Origin: Ischnura elegans
Taxonomy: Eukaryota; Arthropoda; Insecta; Odonata; Coenagrionidae
DNA: 64,000 bases
Direction: 5' to 3'
NCBI RefSeq assembly: GCF_921293095.1
Contig: NC_060251.1
Location: forward strand, 58,793,585-58,857,584
Shown here: one piece after another, positions 38,666-49,812 of the stretch
Numbering within the stretch: position 1 is the first letter of the stretch
Layout: every line of letters starts with the position of its first letter
The notes under the pieces: generated by a model
Database searches by the model: none
Told to the model about the DNA's origin: nothing
What the model saw: the letters and a program-made list of their open reading frames with translations, nothing else
Translations under genes and position numbers: made by a program

Positions 38666-38984
38666 AAAATTTGTAAAATATACAAATTGGTGTATCAGTG
38701 ATAATTTTTCATAATCACCAACGTGTGTTGTGGACCCATTTAGTCCTGAATGGTCCTGAAGACTTAATCAGCTTGTTTTTACAATTATAAAATTAAAAAA
38801 ATAATTACTACTGAAGGACTTAAACAGGCATATTAAATTCGGCAGAAAATAAATGATAGCTTCCATAGAGCAACAACCATACACTAGAGAGCTTAAGTTT
38901 TTCACCAGTTTCCTATCACATTTACTATCCTATTGCTGTGTCGACACCGAAAATATAACTAAAGGTAAGTTGTACTTCACAAGA

Positions 38985-39045
38985 ATACAAATATTATTGC
39001 ACTTTCCACCAATTTTATAACACGAATACAATCGCTACCGACCAG
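38985..39045 (-). repeat. Short repeat shared with 37440-37480
   Basis: GCACTTTCCACCAATTTTATAA followed by CGAATACAATC occurs at both places. The GTGGAAAGTGCAATA block on the minus strand relates it to the GTGGAAA-ended family. Confidence 0.6.
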
Positions 39046-40439
39046 AATAAACCTGACACTCGCGGCGGGTACTCAAGATCCATTGGGTGGATAGTGGGAG
39101 AGGGAGGAGTTATTCAGAATAATCGGAGAAGAAAGGGAGCAGTAGATCGCCATACGCCACAGAACTTAAGTTTTTCTCAATGTTTCCATTACACATCTGT
39201 GTAGTTTCGACACCAAAAATGAAAATAATACGCAATAGCTGTAAATATTGGTCCTTTATCTTCGAATGTAAACAGAGTCAATTACTTCGTGTATGAATAC
39301 CAAGGGGACTGCATAGAGGAGGCCCAAGTCCATCCCATAGAAGGCTGATTTCAGTTGCCACTTCGGTCGTAATTTAATCGGTTTTCAAAAGTGTCCGCGG
39401 AGCGGCGATGAATTTAGTGCGATCTACTCTTTTCCAATATTTTGCAGTTTAATGTTTGCACTTGCGAGGAGTACCATTGAAAAGTTATGAATTTGATAAA
39501 TCACATCATAATGTGCATAAATTTCGTTTTATGCCCCTATAATTACACGTTGGTTGCATTTTATTTCAATATACAACAACTCTACATTATTGGAAAAACT
39601 AACGGATATTTGCAGATTTTTCACTGATTTTTGTCCTGATTTATCAATAAAAATCAACATGTGTCATAATAAATTCTTTACTTTGCATGTATATTATAAT
39701 TGAGGAGTTTCGATGAGTTTCTATACTTAACTAAAGGATTAATTTTCGCTACTACCAGCTGTCACTTTGCGATCGTTACTCTTTTCCACCGTGGTAGTGA
39801 GCCCGCTGAACATGTTTTTTCTCTCTTCAGTAAGTGCTTCGTTACCTCCTGACACATTACCTCGTTTCGTTCACATCAATAAAATCGCAAAATTTCGCAC
39901 CAGAGGGAGAAATTGATGGAGTCGAATTTCGGTGAATAGGAGGAAGAATAAGGCACTTCAACTCGTTTGCCGTCGCTTTGAGGATGGTAGCAAAGAAGGT
40001 CGCGGCGAAAAAGCGTACGAAAAATGCGGATAAAAGGAAGATGGTCCATAATTCCATATGATGCGCGACTTTTGAGATGGATTGGCGGGGTATGAATCAA
40101 TCGCCTTTGGGAGCTTCTTACGCGGAGAGTGAGGAAGTCGCTTTGGGATACTGTCTGCTCTCTGAAACGATCCTTTTTACCCTCCCCCCCATCGAATAGC
40201 GCCTTCGGTAAAAAAAATGAAGTGGAAGGTAGCGAATTTTCTATCCACTTTTCCCAATGACTTTACCGATCGCTTTGATCGTTTGTCGGAGGGCGATGCG
40301 AGCTTCGAAATTCTACGAAAAAGGGAAGTGAAATTTTATTTTGTACATTTCACGCGAATATTTTATTTCTAACCATGGTTTCAATAGTCCTATGTCGTTA
40401 TTAAGTGTTACAAATGTTGCGAATAAGCACTCATCATCA

Positions 40440-40800
40440 TCATCTTTAGGCAACAATCCTCAGATTGGATTGATGTAGCTCTTCATTCCTCTCTCTTATC
40501 CGTTAGCCTTTTCATAGTGACGTATTTCTTATCTTTTATATTCTTTATAACGCGTCTATGTAACTCATTCGGGGCCGTTCCTTGCCCTTCTTCCCTTCCA
40601 CCTGTCCTTCTACGATTGTTTTCATCAGGCCATCATGTCTTATAATGTGGCCAACTAAGTTTTCCCGTCTTCTGCTTAAGGTTTTTAGAAGACTTCTCTT
40701 TTATCCCGCTCTTCTTAGCACTTCCTTGTTGATTACGCGGTCAATCCATTTTATCTTCGTCATTCTTCGGCGGCACCACATTTTCCCATTATGCAGCAAC
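40440..40800 (-). pseudogene. LINE reverse-transcriptase C-terminal fragment with (TGA)n tail
   Basis: On the minus strand, from about 40790 to 40560, the translation gives KWIDRVINKEVLRRAG, a stop, KRSLLKTLSRRRENLVGHII, RHDGLMKTIVEGQVEGKKG and PRMSYIDAL. This is the typical C-terminus of arthropod endonuclease/reverse-transcriptase LINEs. It continues into a non-coding 3' end and a TGATGATGATGA tail near 40440. In-frame stops show it is dead. The exact LINE clade is not determined from this part. Confidence 0.85.
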
Positions 40801-40896
40801 TAACAAATATTAGCGATGTCCAAAGCACTGCATGAAATAATTAACTTTGTACGTAGTCACGCGCACGATATAAAGATGAAATTCACCATGAAAAAT

Positions 40897-40985
40897 TATT
40901 TGTTTCATCCGGGATACGATCCCGGATCTCCTCATTGCCCATCTGGAATGCCATCAGTTACATAACCAGGCCAACTTCTTCCAAA
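40897..40985 (-). mobile_element. tRNA-derived SINE-like element
   Basis: The minus strand carries TTGGCCTGGTTATG (A-box-like), GGCAATGAGGAGATCCGGGATCG and TATCCCGGAT (B-box-like). A related segment lies at 58190-58260. The left boundary of the body is uncertain. Confidence 0.55.
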
Positions 40986-41094
40986 GTAAGTCTCAGACTG
41001 GGTCCACCGAAAAAGGTGTTGGCGTATCCTGTTCCACACTGTGGACTTGAGACGTTAACACCTTGTTCGGTTGACCAAGTCTGAGATTCGCCTT
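40984..41094. repeat. Imperfect foldback, ~37-bp arms
   Basis: The left arm 40984-41020 (AAGTAAGTCTCAGACTGGGT...) pairs with the right arm 41057-41094 (...CCAAGTCTGAGATTCGCCTT), with a 36-base centre. It directly abuts the SINE-like unit. Confidence 0.75.
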
Positions 41095-41159
41095 GAAAGA
41101 AGACGGCTTAATGTAGTAACCGGTTGCATTCCTGACCGGCAATTAGGAGATCTGGAATT

Positions 41160-43010
41160 GGAGATTGGAATTCCGGTTGATTCAAATGATCACTTCATGG
41201 AGAATTTCATCCTTCGTGCAAATAATTAGGCGATGAAGTTTATAATCGAAATCAACTTTTGACCTGGGCATAAAACTTTTGTTTGCATCACTTAGAATTG
41301 CAGAAACCATATAATACTACCAAGGATTTTATAGGGTCATTTTTTTATTCCAATCATTTCGTGGCTCAAAAAAGTAAGGTCGCAAACGTTAGCAATGAGG
41401 AAGTACCTTATATTTTGTGAAATAATAGACTAAATAATAGGATTTCGTTATTTTCATAGTGTCTATGCTTCTTATATTCTAAATAATAGCATTGAGCCTA
41501 TGTGTTAATAAAGGTTGTTCAATAGTAATTATTTCAATAAGGAATAGAGGGACGAAATATCGTCCCACAATCGGTAAAAAGCATAGATTTTTTGTATACC
41601 AGCGTATCAGGCTCAGCGTAGTGGAATTTGGTTATATTTTTCGTGAAATCCATATGAGAATCTTGGTTAATCGAAACGATTTTTCATGGCAAAATTTATC
41701 ATTTATATTAATAGTAACCTACCGCAGAATAAAGGGGGACTCAGTCCACTAATATTGCTATCATATATTTTTTATTTCACAATTAATTTGAATATAAAAT
41801 ATGATGGGGTATGATTATGTAAAATAACGTAACCTTACATTATCTACCTTACTTAAAGATGTAATATATGCTCGTTTCTGACTTGACCAACCAAGCTTCC
41901 GGCATCTAATCCTTGACAATGGCAGTAGCACAACAAGCTTTTCAAAGCGGGTGACGAAGACAGCAAAGAACGATAAATCTAATTCTAAATGTAATTTCTA
42001 CACACAATCAAAAAGAACAGTGTAACAGACAGTGTCGCCGACTCCATGGGGCCTGAGAGGGCCCGAGCCCCTTCAAAAATTCGTTATGGGTGTGAGGGAA
42101 AAAATGTGTCAGGCTTGTCGATTTTCCCCGGCGTGTCCAGATAGCGAGATTCGAGTTATCAGGGTTCTAATGTTGATCATATAACTCTTCTAAAACGCTC
42201 AAAAAACTTAAAACTCACTACTTATAAAATTTCCCGGGGCTTGATCTCGGGTTTGGGCTCCTTGAATATTTTTTGTAAGTCGGCATTCCTGGTAATAGAG
42301 ACAAACTTATTAATATAGTGTGTTTTCTGGGGAAGCATAATTTAACTTTCACAGGTCAGGATGAAACGGAATCCTATATAACTTGATGAAATTATATTGA
42401 GCGGCATTAACTCCCGTAGCCATTCAGTCATTGCACTACTAAAAATTTTAATGGGTTTTCTGAAGGCGTAGAAATCTGCAATTTGATCTGGAAAGGGTGC
42501 AATAGCTGTGGTTTGATTTCCGAAATTTTAGCAGGATAGGTAATATTCAATTTATAGAGTTATTTTTTCTAGCTCAAAATTTTACAGAACGTGATTATTG
42601 CAAAAATAAGGATTACAATTTTTCTTCGATTTATTTTTCTCGAGTAAAGCGCTGTATTGTCAAAATAGTCGGCCTTCATGATTTTCCATCCTCTCCTTAA
42701 TTACAATTTTTCAGTGGAGTAGACCTTCTTTTTAAGAATTTATTAATGTAAGATGTTTTTGTTAATTGCAATCCTGGAAACCTATGGTGAAATCAGAATT
42801 TACCCTTCTCTAATTTCTTATTGTGCGCGCCGTTCTGAATAATTTGGTACCGAAGGCGGTCCAGCCATCTATGGAAATTTCATGAAACCACATGGTGGAG
42901 CTTGAAGAAATATCGTCGCTCTTTTGTTTTCTTCACTATTTACAAACATCATAAATTCCCATTTGTGGAATGTTGATAACTGTTCTCCGTGTGGATTATT
43001 TCGCCCTATT
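41160..43010. other. Region upstream of the polymerase beta gene
   Basis: No other exon is recognised. The promoter and 5' untranslated region of the polymerase gene should lie in the right part, but no TATA box or other core element can be assigned with confidence. Confidence 0.4.
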
Positions 43011-43077
43011 ATGAGTAAACGGAAAGCACCTTCGAGTGAAAACAACCCTAATCATGATTTCTGCGATTTCCTTACGG
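43011..43077 (+). CDS. POLB: POLB exon 1 (coding part)
   Basis: It encodes residues 1-22 (MSKRKAP...) plus the first base of codon 23. The donor is GTAAGA at 43078. Intron 1 is only 79 bp. Confidence 0.93.
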
Positions 43078-46000
43078 GTAAGACTGTTCTAATTCTGAAT
43101 CTTGTTGTAAATTGTATACCTACCTCTTTGTAACTTTAACTCTTCGTGCGTTTCAGAATTAGCCAATTACGAAAGGAACGTAAACAGAAATATCTACAAG
43201 TATAACGCGTATCGAAAGGCCGCTAGTTCATTAGCTGATTATGGGAAACGTATTCAGTCTGGCGAAGAGGCCAGGAAACTTCCTGGAGTCGGAGAGAAGA
43301 TTGCCAAAAAAATCGACGAGTTCCTTCAAACTGGAAAGCTACAAAAACTAGAAAAGGTGAAGTTAATGTAAGAAATTCAGGTTAAAAGGTGAAAATCGAT
43401 GCGAAGAGCATCTTTGAAATGTTTTGTTTGCTTCTTCGCGTTATATTTCTAAGTGCCGCTGAAAGTAGCGGCTTTATAGCAACCAATTTAATGCTGCCAG
43501 GGACTATAAGTAATAAGCTAAAATAAATGTAATTAAAAGTAGGAATTAATAGCAAAATAAGTTATTGCAAAGTTAGGAAAAAGGCATTAACGTCCATCCA
43601 AACTCCATGGTTCTTCTTAAAACTATCACCTATATCCCCTGGGTTATGTTTTCGTTTGTTTACCATCTACAGCTTGCCATAACGTTATGACAAGCTGTAG
43701 ATGGCAAGCATATATGTATGTAAAAATCTACTCAAGCTAATGAAGCCTGTCCTTAAAAAAACACTTATGTGTCCTGTAATTACTCACTGTGACTTCCCTA
43801 TTCCAAGTTTTCCTGAATATTTTCAAGTTTTTTTTTACGTTTTTTCCTGATGTTTTTGTTACTTTTAGGTTTCCTTCATTTCGGTTGAATATCCATAGAG
43901 ATTCTTCGTATAGTGTACTAAAATTTAAATACTTTCAGCTCTTGTCATTCATGTAATTTATGACTTTTTGTACCCCAACCTATCAATTTTATCATCTATG
44001 TATTCTTACTGCCTAAATCATTTTCCCACAAATTTCATTTTATAATTTTTCCTCATAGGCCTTATGTTTGTGCTTAATATTTCTGTTCTAATAATCCAAT
44101 CAATTACTTTGTCTTGGTGTAACAATGGCACTTTTAATATTCCGATGACCATGTCCTATTGCCTCTCCTCGCTTTCACTCAGCATCCTTCCATCAATTAG
44201 TCTTAATCATCTTATTGCCTCTTCTACTCAATACAGCTACCACCATCTACCTATTGCCTAAATTTTATTTCTTCTACCAGTAAGGAATCTTCTTCTACTT
44301 CTCTTATCTTTTGCTTTCTGCCCATACCATAATCTTTATTCTTCTTACTACCAACATCTCGTACACTTAAAGCTTATTCTCATTCTTCATTTGCTTGGTC
44401 CTTGTTTCCCTACCAGACATCACTATATTCCAAATCAGTCTATAACAGGCTTCCAATGTTAATATTAATTTATCTTCTATGTATTAACACATTCACTGTG
44501 GCTGATGCCAATTGGCATTAACCGAATTGGCAAAAAAGAACTTTGCTCCTCACCAAACTACAATAAATTGGCGCTCCAGTGAATGTGTTGATATTTAATA
44601 CATATTTTGTATTTTTTCTCTAGTAGGTTCTATGGAGTTACAGTTGCATTGAATACCGAGCTGTTGAGTGAATGATTCTGTTAAATGTGTAAGCATCGTA
44701 TGATGGTCATATGTGAAGAGGGAAGTAGGTTTGGGATGGTGATTTTTTGGAAATAAAACTAGGTTTATGCACCATCCAATCAATTATTTTTCCTGTTTGG
44801 CCATCACATGTTATTATACACTATGTAATATGTGCAATTTAAAAATCCTAATTTAGTGCTGTGGGTAGAGATATTCTGTACATTTGGCTAATTTACTTAG
44901 CTCTTATGGTTCTTGACCTTTGTTTTCAGATCCACGCAGATGACACCACCACCATAATTAATTTATTTACAAGAGTCTCAGGGATTGGCCCTGCTAAAGC
45001 AAAGGAATTGTTGGATGCTGGATTTAAAAAATTGGAGGACCTTAAGGAAAAGCAAGATGTATTGAATCACCATCAGAAGATTGGGCTCAAGTAATTATTC
45101 GGTAGAGTTTATGCGTAACATGTTGCTAGATTTTTTTATCTTGACCTCTATTTTTTAATGATCATAAGTAGCTGGGAGTTTTGGTCAAAATGATGCTTAA
45201 CTTTTATGCTGATGCTTCGGTTTATTTTTAAACCATCTTCAGGGCTTATTTTTTCACATTTATAAACAGCCCATAAAAATTGAAATTAAATTAAAACCCT
45301 TACTAAACAAACCTGTGCAAAAATATTCCCTGAAGATGGTTTAAAAATAAATCGAAATGTCAGCATAAAAGTTTTGCATCATTTTGACCTAAACTCCAAG
45401 ATACTTATGATTGTTACATGTTGCGGCATTTTTAAAAATATGCTATAAAAGTGCTGTATGCTTAAGAGTTTGTTTATAATCCCTCCCTTTTGTGTGTGTC
45501 TCAAAATAATCATATCCAAGCAAACCTCAGCTTTATTTCTTTGTCTACAATTATTTTCTGTGATAATATTGTTTGATTACCTTCAATTTTCTTGTTATGC
45601 TCTGTAAAATCTTGGAGATAATACTCCGTCATTGTTTTCTTTGGGAACAGGTATTTTGATGACTTTGAGAAGAAAATACCTCGGGATGAAGTAAAGAAAG
45701 TGGAAGAAGTATTGAAAGAAGAAATATCCAAGTTGGATGACAAGTACATGCTAACCATTTGTGGGAGTTACAGGTGATGCACTCATTTTATGATGCTAAT
45801 TGTTCCATCTTTTCTCTTCTGCCCAAAGAGATTTTTCAAAAGGCTATGATTTCTCCCATTCCCAGAGATTCCATTTTTAATAATGAGTACAGCCCTCATT
45901 TCATTTAACTTTTTCTAATTTCGGTCCTAATGTTGAAGCTCAAAATTACAAATCCAGAAAATATCAGTCAAATTTGCAAAAACTTGCATCTAAAAAACCG

Positions 46001-49000
46001 GTATGAGTTGACAATTTTTTCCTGGAATCATGTTCAATTTGCTATTCCAAAAATTAACCAAGCAAAGGACCCTAGAAACCTTGCTCTGTAGCTTTTTTTT
46101 TAAGTACGCCATCAGCTCTTTGGTTGGCAAAAAATAATAATAGGTACACAATGGATGTATTTGTTTTCCCTTATTGTTCACTGTATATGGTATTCGCCAT
46201 GTTTTCTTGACAAGTAAAAATGTTGTGTATCTTATTGAATTCTTTTAAAGACTATAAATTTGGTAATTTTTAATTATAGGAATAATTCCATTCTAAAGTC
46301 TGCCATACTCTTGGTCCCAATGTTATAGGGTTTTTGAATATATACCTGTACTCAACATTTTATAGAGAAAGAATTTTATGTACAGCACACTTCGATTATC
46401 CAGGCTAACGATGGGGAGACACGACACGAATAATTGGAAAACACAGATAAACCAAACTTTCACTTTAATGTCTGGTAATGTTAATAATTTATACAAAAAA
46501 AAACAATATATTGTTATTTATGCAGTTATTCTGTTATTTTAGAGTGCTTCCCAGACTCATTGAGACCTTTCTTTGCCAGCTCGCGATCTTTTTAGCGGTG
46601 ATAACATGGTTGTACTCGTATTGTTAATGCTCCATGTAAGGCCTGGTTTGGAAAACCACACATCTGTGGCTGTGCGATCACGGATGCAGGAAAGTGGTTT
46701 TCAAAAATACTTCAAAAGCACTGCTCGACGTCGGAAACTACAATGTCAGGCACCATGCCACGTAGTCGCGTCTCGTACTAGTTGACCGGGTTGTAACTGC
46801 TGCAAGATGTGTATCCGTGATCACAGAGCGCGGTCGCTCACTACTGCCAGGCTTGGAAAACAGAAACACGGTACTCCCGTGAATGCAAATAGAGCTCGAT
46901 CGCTTCCGTTTTACATAGGGGATTCTAACGGAAGTAATAAGCCTGGTGTAACCTAGCATTAATGCAGTAATTCCGATGATTTTGCATCCAATTTTATTTT
47001 TTTAATAAAGATCACGGAAAAATTAATGAGAGTGAAAATCATGTACGGATAATCCACAACCCGGATAAACTGCAGCCGGATAATCGGGAGTCTGTTGCAT
47101 TTGGTGGCAGATGAAGGGGGAGGAAAAGGGGTTCATCCCCAACCCCCTAGAAAACCTGCAGGAATTGAAAAAGTGTGATTTTTAAAGTGGCTCTCCAATG
47201 AAAGTTTTCATTTTTGTAGCGTATGAACCAATTTTTAAAATAATTGATGACAATCTAAATTCCATTTCGACTTCCGCATGTCAGATCTCTGACTCATTAT
47301 CACAGAGAGGATTCCATACTACCAAAGGGCCTCTGGAATTAATGAACCCCTAAACAGCTACCTTAATCCACCCCTGTAATCATTGGAAAATATTGGATGC
47401 AGTTCATGCTAAAAATATTCCCATTTGTTTTTTTATGTTCTGTTGGTTTTTTTGTGCGCTGGAGTTCACTGTTTGTAATCAATCTCATGTATATTTTATG
47501 GCTACTAATTAAGGCTTTTCTGAGTGAGTTGGAGTTATATTCATCATATTTTTTATTTCTATTTTCAGACGTGGTAAAAGTGAAAGTGGAGATATTGATG
47601 TTCTAATCACTCATCCATCCTTTACGTCAGAGACAAAAAAATCCAAAGTTCACTTGTTGAAGGAAGTTGTCTCCAGGCTAGAAGAAAGAAAACTAATAAC
47701 TGATACAATTTCATTAGGTGACACCAAATTTATGGTAATGATATTATTTTCATTGCTCATTTTTTTACTCATGGCAAAGAATGATAATATGTATGTATGT
47801 TCCCATGGGTCATGCAAAAAGTTGAATTCTGTAATGGGATTAAAAAATACTCAATTCTTTGGTAGAATTTTTGTCATATTATTCCTATAGAAATCTTCTC
47901 CCAGAGTGTTCCATTTATCTTTACTGTTAGATTACCTTTAATAATAATCGTCCATATGGTCAAGCAACCCATTAGAATAAGTTCATAAATGAAATTTTGC
48001 TCACAGGGGCTGCATCATGCTCTTTGTCCCTTTGCTCAATAAACCCTGTTTTGCGAGCCATTTCTCATGATAGGGGACTAATGGAAATTGTTTTTGTGAC
48101 TGAAGCAGGCTGAGAAGTGGATGGTCTAAAACATCCTAGCTGATGGGTACCAAAATTCTGGCAAGAGCTATCTGGCAGTGTGAAACCTGTGAGGGGTCTG
48201 CGGCATGAACTCATGGTCATGTGGACAGTTTTCGATATTGATGGCTATCCACTCTTATGCAATATCCATTTGTACCCGAACAAGAAAAATGGCTCAAAAT
48301 GATATTCTTTTTAGTAATTATTGGTATGAGCATGAAAATCACCTGAACATTGATGGGTAAACAGAAGCCCAGAAGTTCATAAATATTATGTTCGCACTCG
48401 CATTCTGGGGACAAAAATTAAAATTTTACAATTTTACAAATTACCTAACCTCACGAGGAATAGTGCATGGAAAGTTTTACATTTTGGGACTACATATACA
48501 TATAGTTGTATTATGCTTTAAGGCAGGGGTCTTCAACCTTTTTTTAAGTAAGGGCCAAAAATCGATTTCACATCTGGAAGGCCACAATGCTACACATAAC
48601 TTTACCACCACATCAATAAAATTAAACAAAAACATTATTTCAAAGTGCAATAATCGTTATTTTTTTCTAAAGTTTAATCAGTCAATGCAATTGTTGGCAT
48701 TGTTTATTTTAGAAGAGTGTGTCGATATTTGGTTTCATATTTTTGTTGCAATAAAATATTGTCTTTAGCCTCTAGAGGCTGCAAGAAATTAGCCAGTATT
48801 CTCACAAGAAATTACCTAAAAAATAGGCAGATGCAGCCCGGGGGCCGTTGGTTTAAGACCCTTGCTTTGAGCCGAGTGGGTAAGTTTGAGGAGAAATATT
48901 TTTCTGGCTATGGCTTTGTGTGTATGGGAGGACAGAATAGGTGTTACTGAGAAAGTGATAAGTTTCTTTAAATCCTCATGTATTATTGAAAAATGTTCCT

Positions 49001-49812
49001 ACAGGGTGTGTGCAACTTGAATGCCATGCATGGAGAAGAGAAGGGACCATGGCGCCGACTGGATATAAGGTTGACTCCCCATGATCAGTATTATTGCAGC
49101 GTATTATACTTTACTGGAAGTGATCTTTTCAATAAGGATATGAGGGCACATGCTTTGGAGAAAGGATTCACTCTCAATGAATACAGTCTTCGGCCGGTTG
49201 GCTCCACAGGTAGGCGTTTTACGTAGCTACTGTACATTAAACCGTGAGCTATCCAATTGACCTCTACTTAACAATGAGTGCGCCGTACTAGGTATGTTCC
49301 CTCTAGGAATTTCAAATTGTGCTGATTTCGTGCGTGGCAACTGAGTATGTATCTCTAATAAAACTGGGTTTTTGTATGGTTGCAAATAAATTTAGATCTA
49401 GAAATAAACACAAGGTTATGAATTCTTTGAATTTCAATACCAATTAATTCCTTAGTCTCATGACAAGCCATCAATAAGAATGTATCAAGATCTTGATTTG
49501 TGTCTGGTTCATTTTATGTAAGAGTTATTATTAGGAATGATCCCGTGGAATATATTGTTGTTGTAAACCAAAGCCTTCTGCACTTTAATTATTTGATTAG
49601 ATTTTATGCTTCATAAAAATGTTCAATTTTGATTGATAGATTTTATGCATGATTTATATTGACAAAAATTTTCTGAGAGTTGTTCTCAAGTTCTTACACA
49701 AGTTTTCTCTAATTAAGGAATCCCAGGTGAACCTGTTCCTGTACATTCAGAGGAGGACATATTTGAGTACATTAACTATCCATATAAAGCACCTGAGGAA
49801 AGAAGTAAATGA
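43011..49812 (+). CDS. POLB: DNA polymerase beta, complete gene (7 coding exons, 338 aa)
   Basis: This X-family repair polymerase fills single-nucleotide gaps in nuclear base-excision repair and removes the 5'-deoxyribose phosphate left by AP endonuclease. Exons are 43011-43077, 43157-43356, 44930-45090, 45651-45773, 47569-47734, 49005-49209 and 49718-49812. All junctions are GT-AG and phases join exactly into 338 codons, against 335 in human. The lyase domain (about residues 10-90) has [12 protein letters not shown], with Lys74 matching the Schiff-base lysine 72 of human. The second helix-hairpin-helix is at 105-114 ([10 protein letters not shown]). The palm has GSYRRG (181-186), catalytic Asp192 and Asp194 (GDIDV) and Asp259 (RLDIRL). 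Tyr274-Phe275 is the dNTP-selecting YF pair. The start is the first ATG after an in-frame TGA at 42903, with A at -3. It is convergent with the P450 gene. Introns 2 to 5 contain transposon relics. Nothing suggests inactivation. Confidence 0.97.
43157..43356 (+). CDS. POLB: POLB exon 2
   Basis: It encodes residues 23-89 and holds most of the 8-kDa lyase domain with helix-hairpin-helix 1 and Lys74. The acceptor is TTTCAG and the donor GTGAAG. It ends in phase 0. Confidence 0.96.
43663..43704. repeat. 42-bp near-perfect palindrome in POLB intron 2
   Basis: CCATCTACAGCTTG... is followed directly by its reverse complement, with a single mismatched pair and AACGTT at the centre. It is cruciform-prone. 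Its origin is unknown. Confidence 0.9.
44488..44587. mobile_element. Short TTAA-target MITE in POLB intron 2
   Basis: TTAA (44484-44487) and TTGA (44588-44591) flank inverted ends CACATTCACTG. The ends resemble those of 52317-52601 (CACATTCAGTGCC). It is probably a piggyBac-like deletion derivative of about 100 bp. Confidence 0.7.
44930..45090 (+). CDS. POLB: POLB exon 3
   Basis: It encodes residues 90-142 with the second helix-hairpin-helix ([10 protein letters not shown]) and LNHHQKIGL. The acceptor is TTTCAG and the donor GTAATT. It leaves two bases of codon 143. Confidence 0.96.
45161..45411. repeat. Foldback of the GAAA-palindrome family in POLB intron 3
   Basis: Arms of about 85 bp run from ATCATAAGTA inward. 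Each arm holds CCCTGAAGATGG, a GGTTTA-AAAA-TAAACC (or TAAATC) stem, CGAA and a GTCAGC/ATCAGC block on the strand reading towards the outer end. The CTGAAGA box fits the hammerhead consensus CTGANGA. Confidence 0.85.
45651..45773 (+). CDS. POLB: POLB exon 4
   Basis: It encodes residues 143-183 ([15 protein letters not shown]... to CGSY) plus two bases of Arg184. The acceptor is GAACAG and the donor GTGATG. Confidence 0.96.
46383..47094. mobile_element. pogo/Tigger-like non-autonomous element in POLB intron 4
   Basis: The left end is CAGCACACTTCGATTATCC. The reverse complement of the right end is CAGACTCCCGATTATCCGG, which is the GATTATCC signature of pogo/Tigger terminal repeats. A second GGATAATCC copy lies at 47047. 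TA precedes the left end, but TT follows the right end. I recognised no transposase frame inside. Confidence 0.75.
47101..47379. mobile_element. Possible hAT MITE remnant in POLB intron 4
   Basis: The right end reads CTTAATCCACCCCTG, whose reverse complement CAGGGGTGGATTAAG is a common hAT-type terminus. The left side has only GTGGCAGATGAAGGGGG, a weak counterpart. No target duplication was found. It abuts the pogo-like element. Confidence 0.35.
47569..47734 (+). CDS. POLB: POLB exon 5
   Basis: It encodes residues 184-239 and holds the metal-binding pair Asp192/Asp194 in SGDIDVL. The acceptor is TTTCAG and the donor GTAATG. It ends in phase 0. Confidence 0.96.
48524..48864. mobile_element. 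hAT MITE in POLB intron 5 (341 bp)
   Basis: The ends are CAGGGGTCTTCAACC and (reverse complement) CAAGGGTCTTAAACC. Flanks CTTTAAGG and CTTTGAGC agree at six of eight positions, which fits an aged 8-bp target duplication. The interior has GGGCC near the left end and GGCC near the right end. It is non-coding. Confidence 0.8.
49005..49209 (+). CDS. POLB: POLB exon 6
   Basis: It encodes residues 240-307 with the third catalytic Asp259 and VLYFTGSD, which carries the YF motif. The acceptor is CTACAG and the donor GTAGGC. It leaves one base of Gly308. Confidence 0.96.
49718..49812 (+). CDS. POLB: POLB exon 7 and stop
   Basis: It encodes residues 308-338, ending PEERSK and TGA. The acceptor AATTAAG gives the gap-free alignment to other polymerase beta tails. 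A second in-frame acceptor CCCAG lies 9 bp downstream. Confidence 0.94.

Noticed and set aside
42924-43010. In-frame 29-codon extension upstream of the POLB start, as a targeting peptide
   Set aside because: The extension begins with TTG, not ATG. No ATG lies between the in-frame TGA at 42903 and the ATG at 43011.
45510-45758. Minus-strand frame of 82 codons
   Set aside because: It is antisense to POLB exon 4, which is supported by strong homology and exact splice phases.
48388-48768. Plus-strand frame of 126 codons in POLB intron 5
   Set aside because: It runs across the left border of the hAT MITE at 48524, and the product has no domain features.
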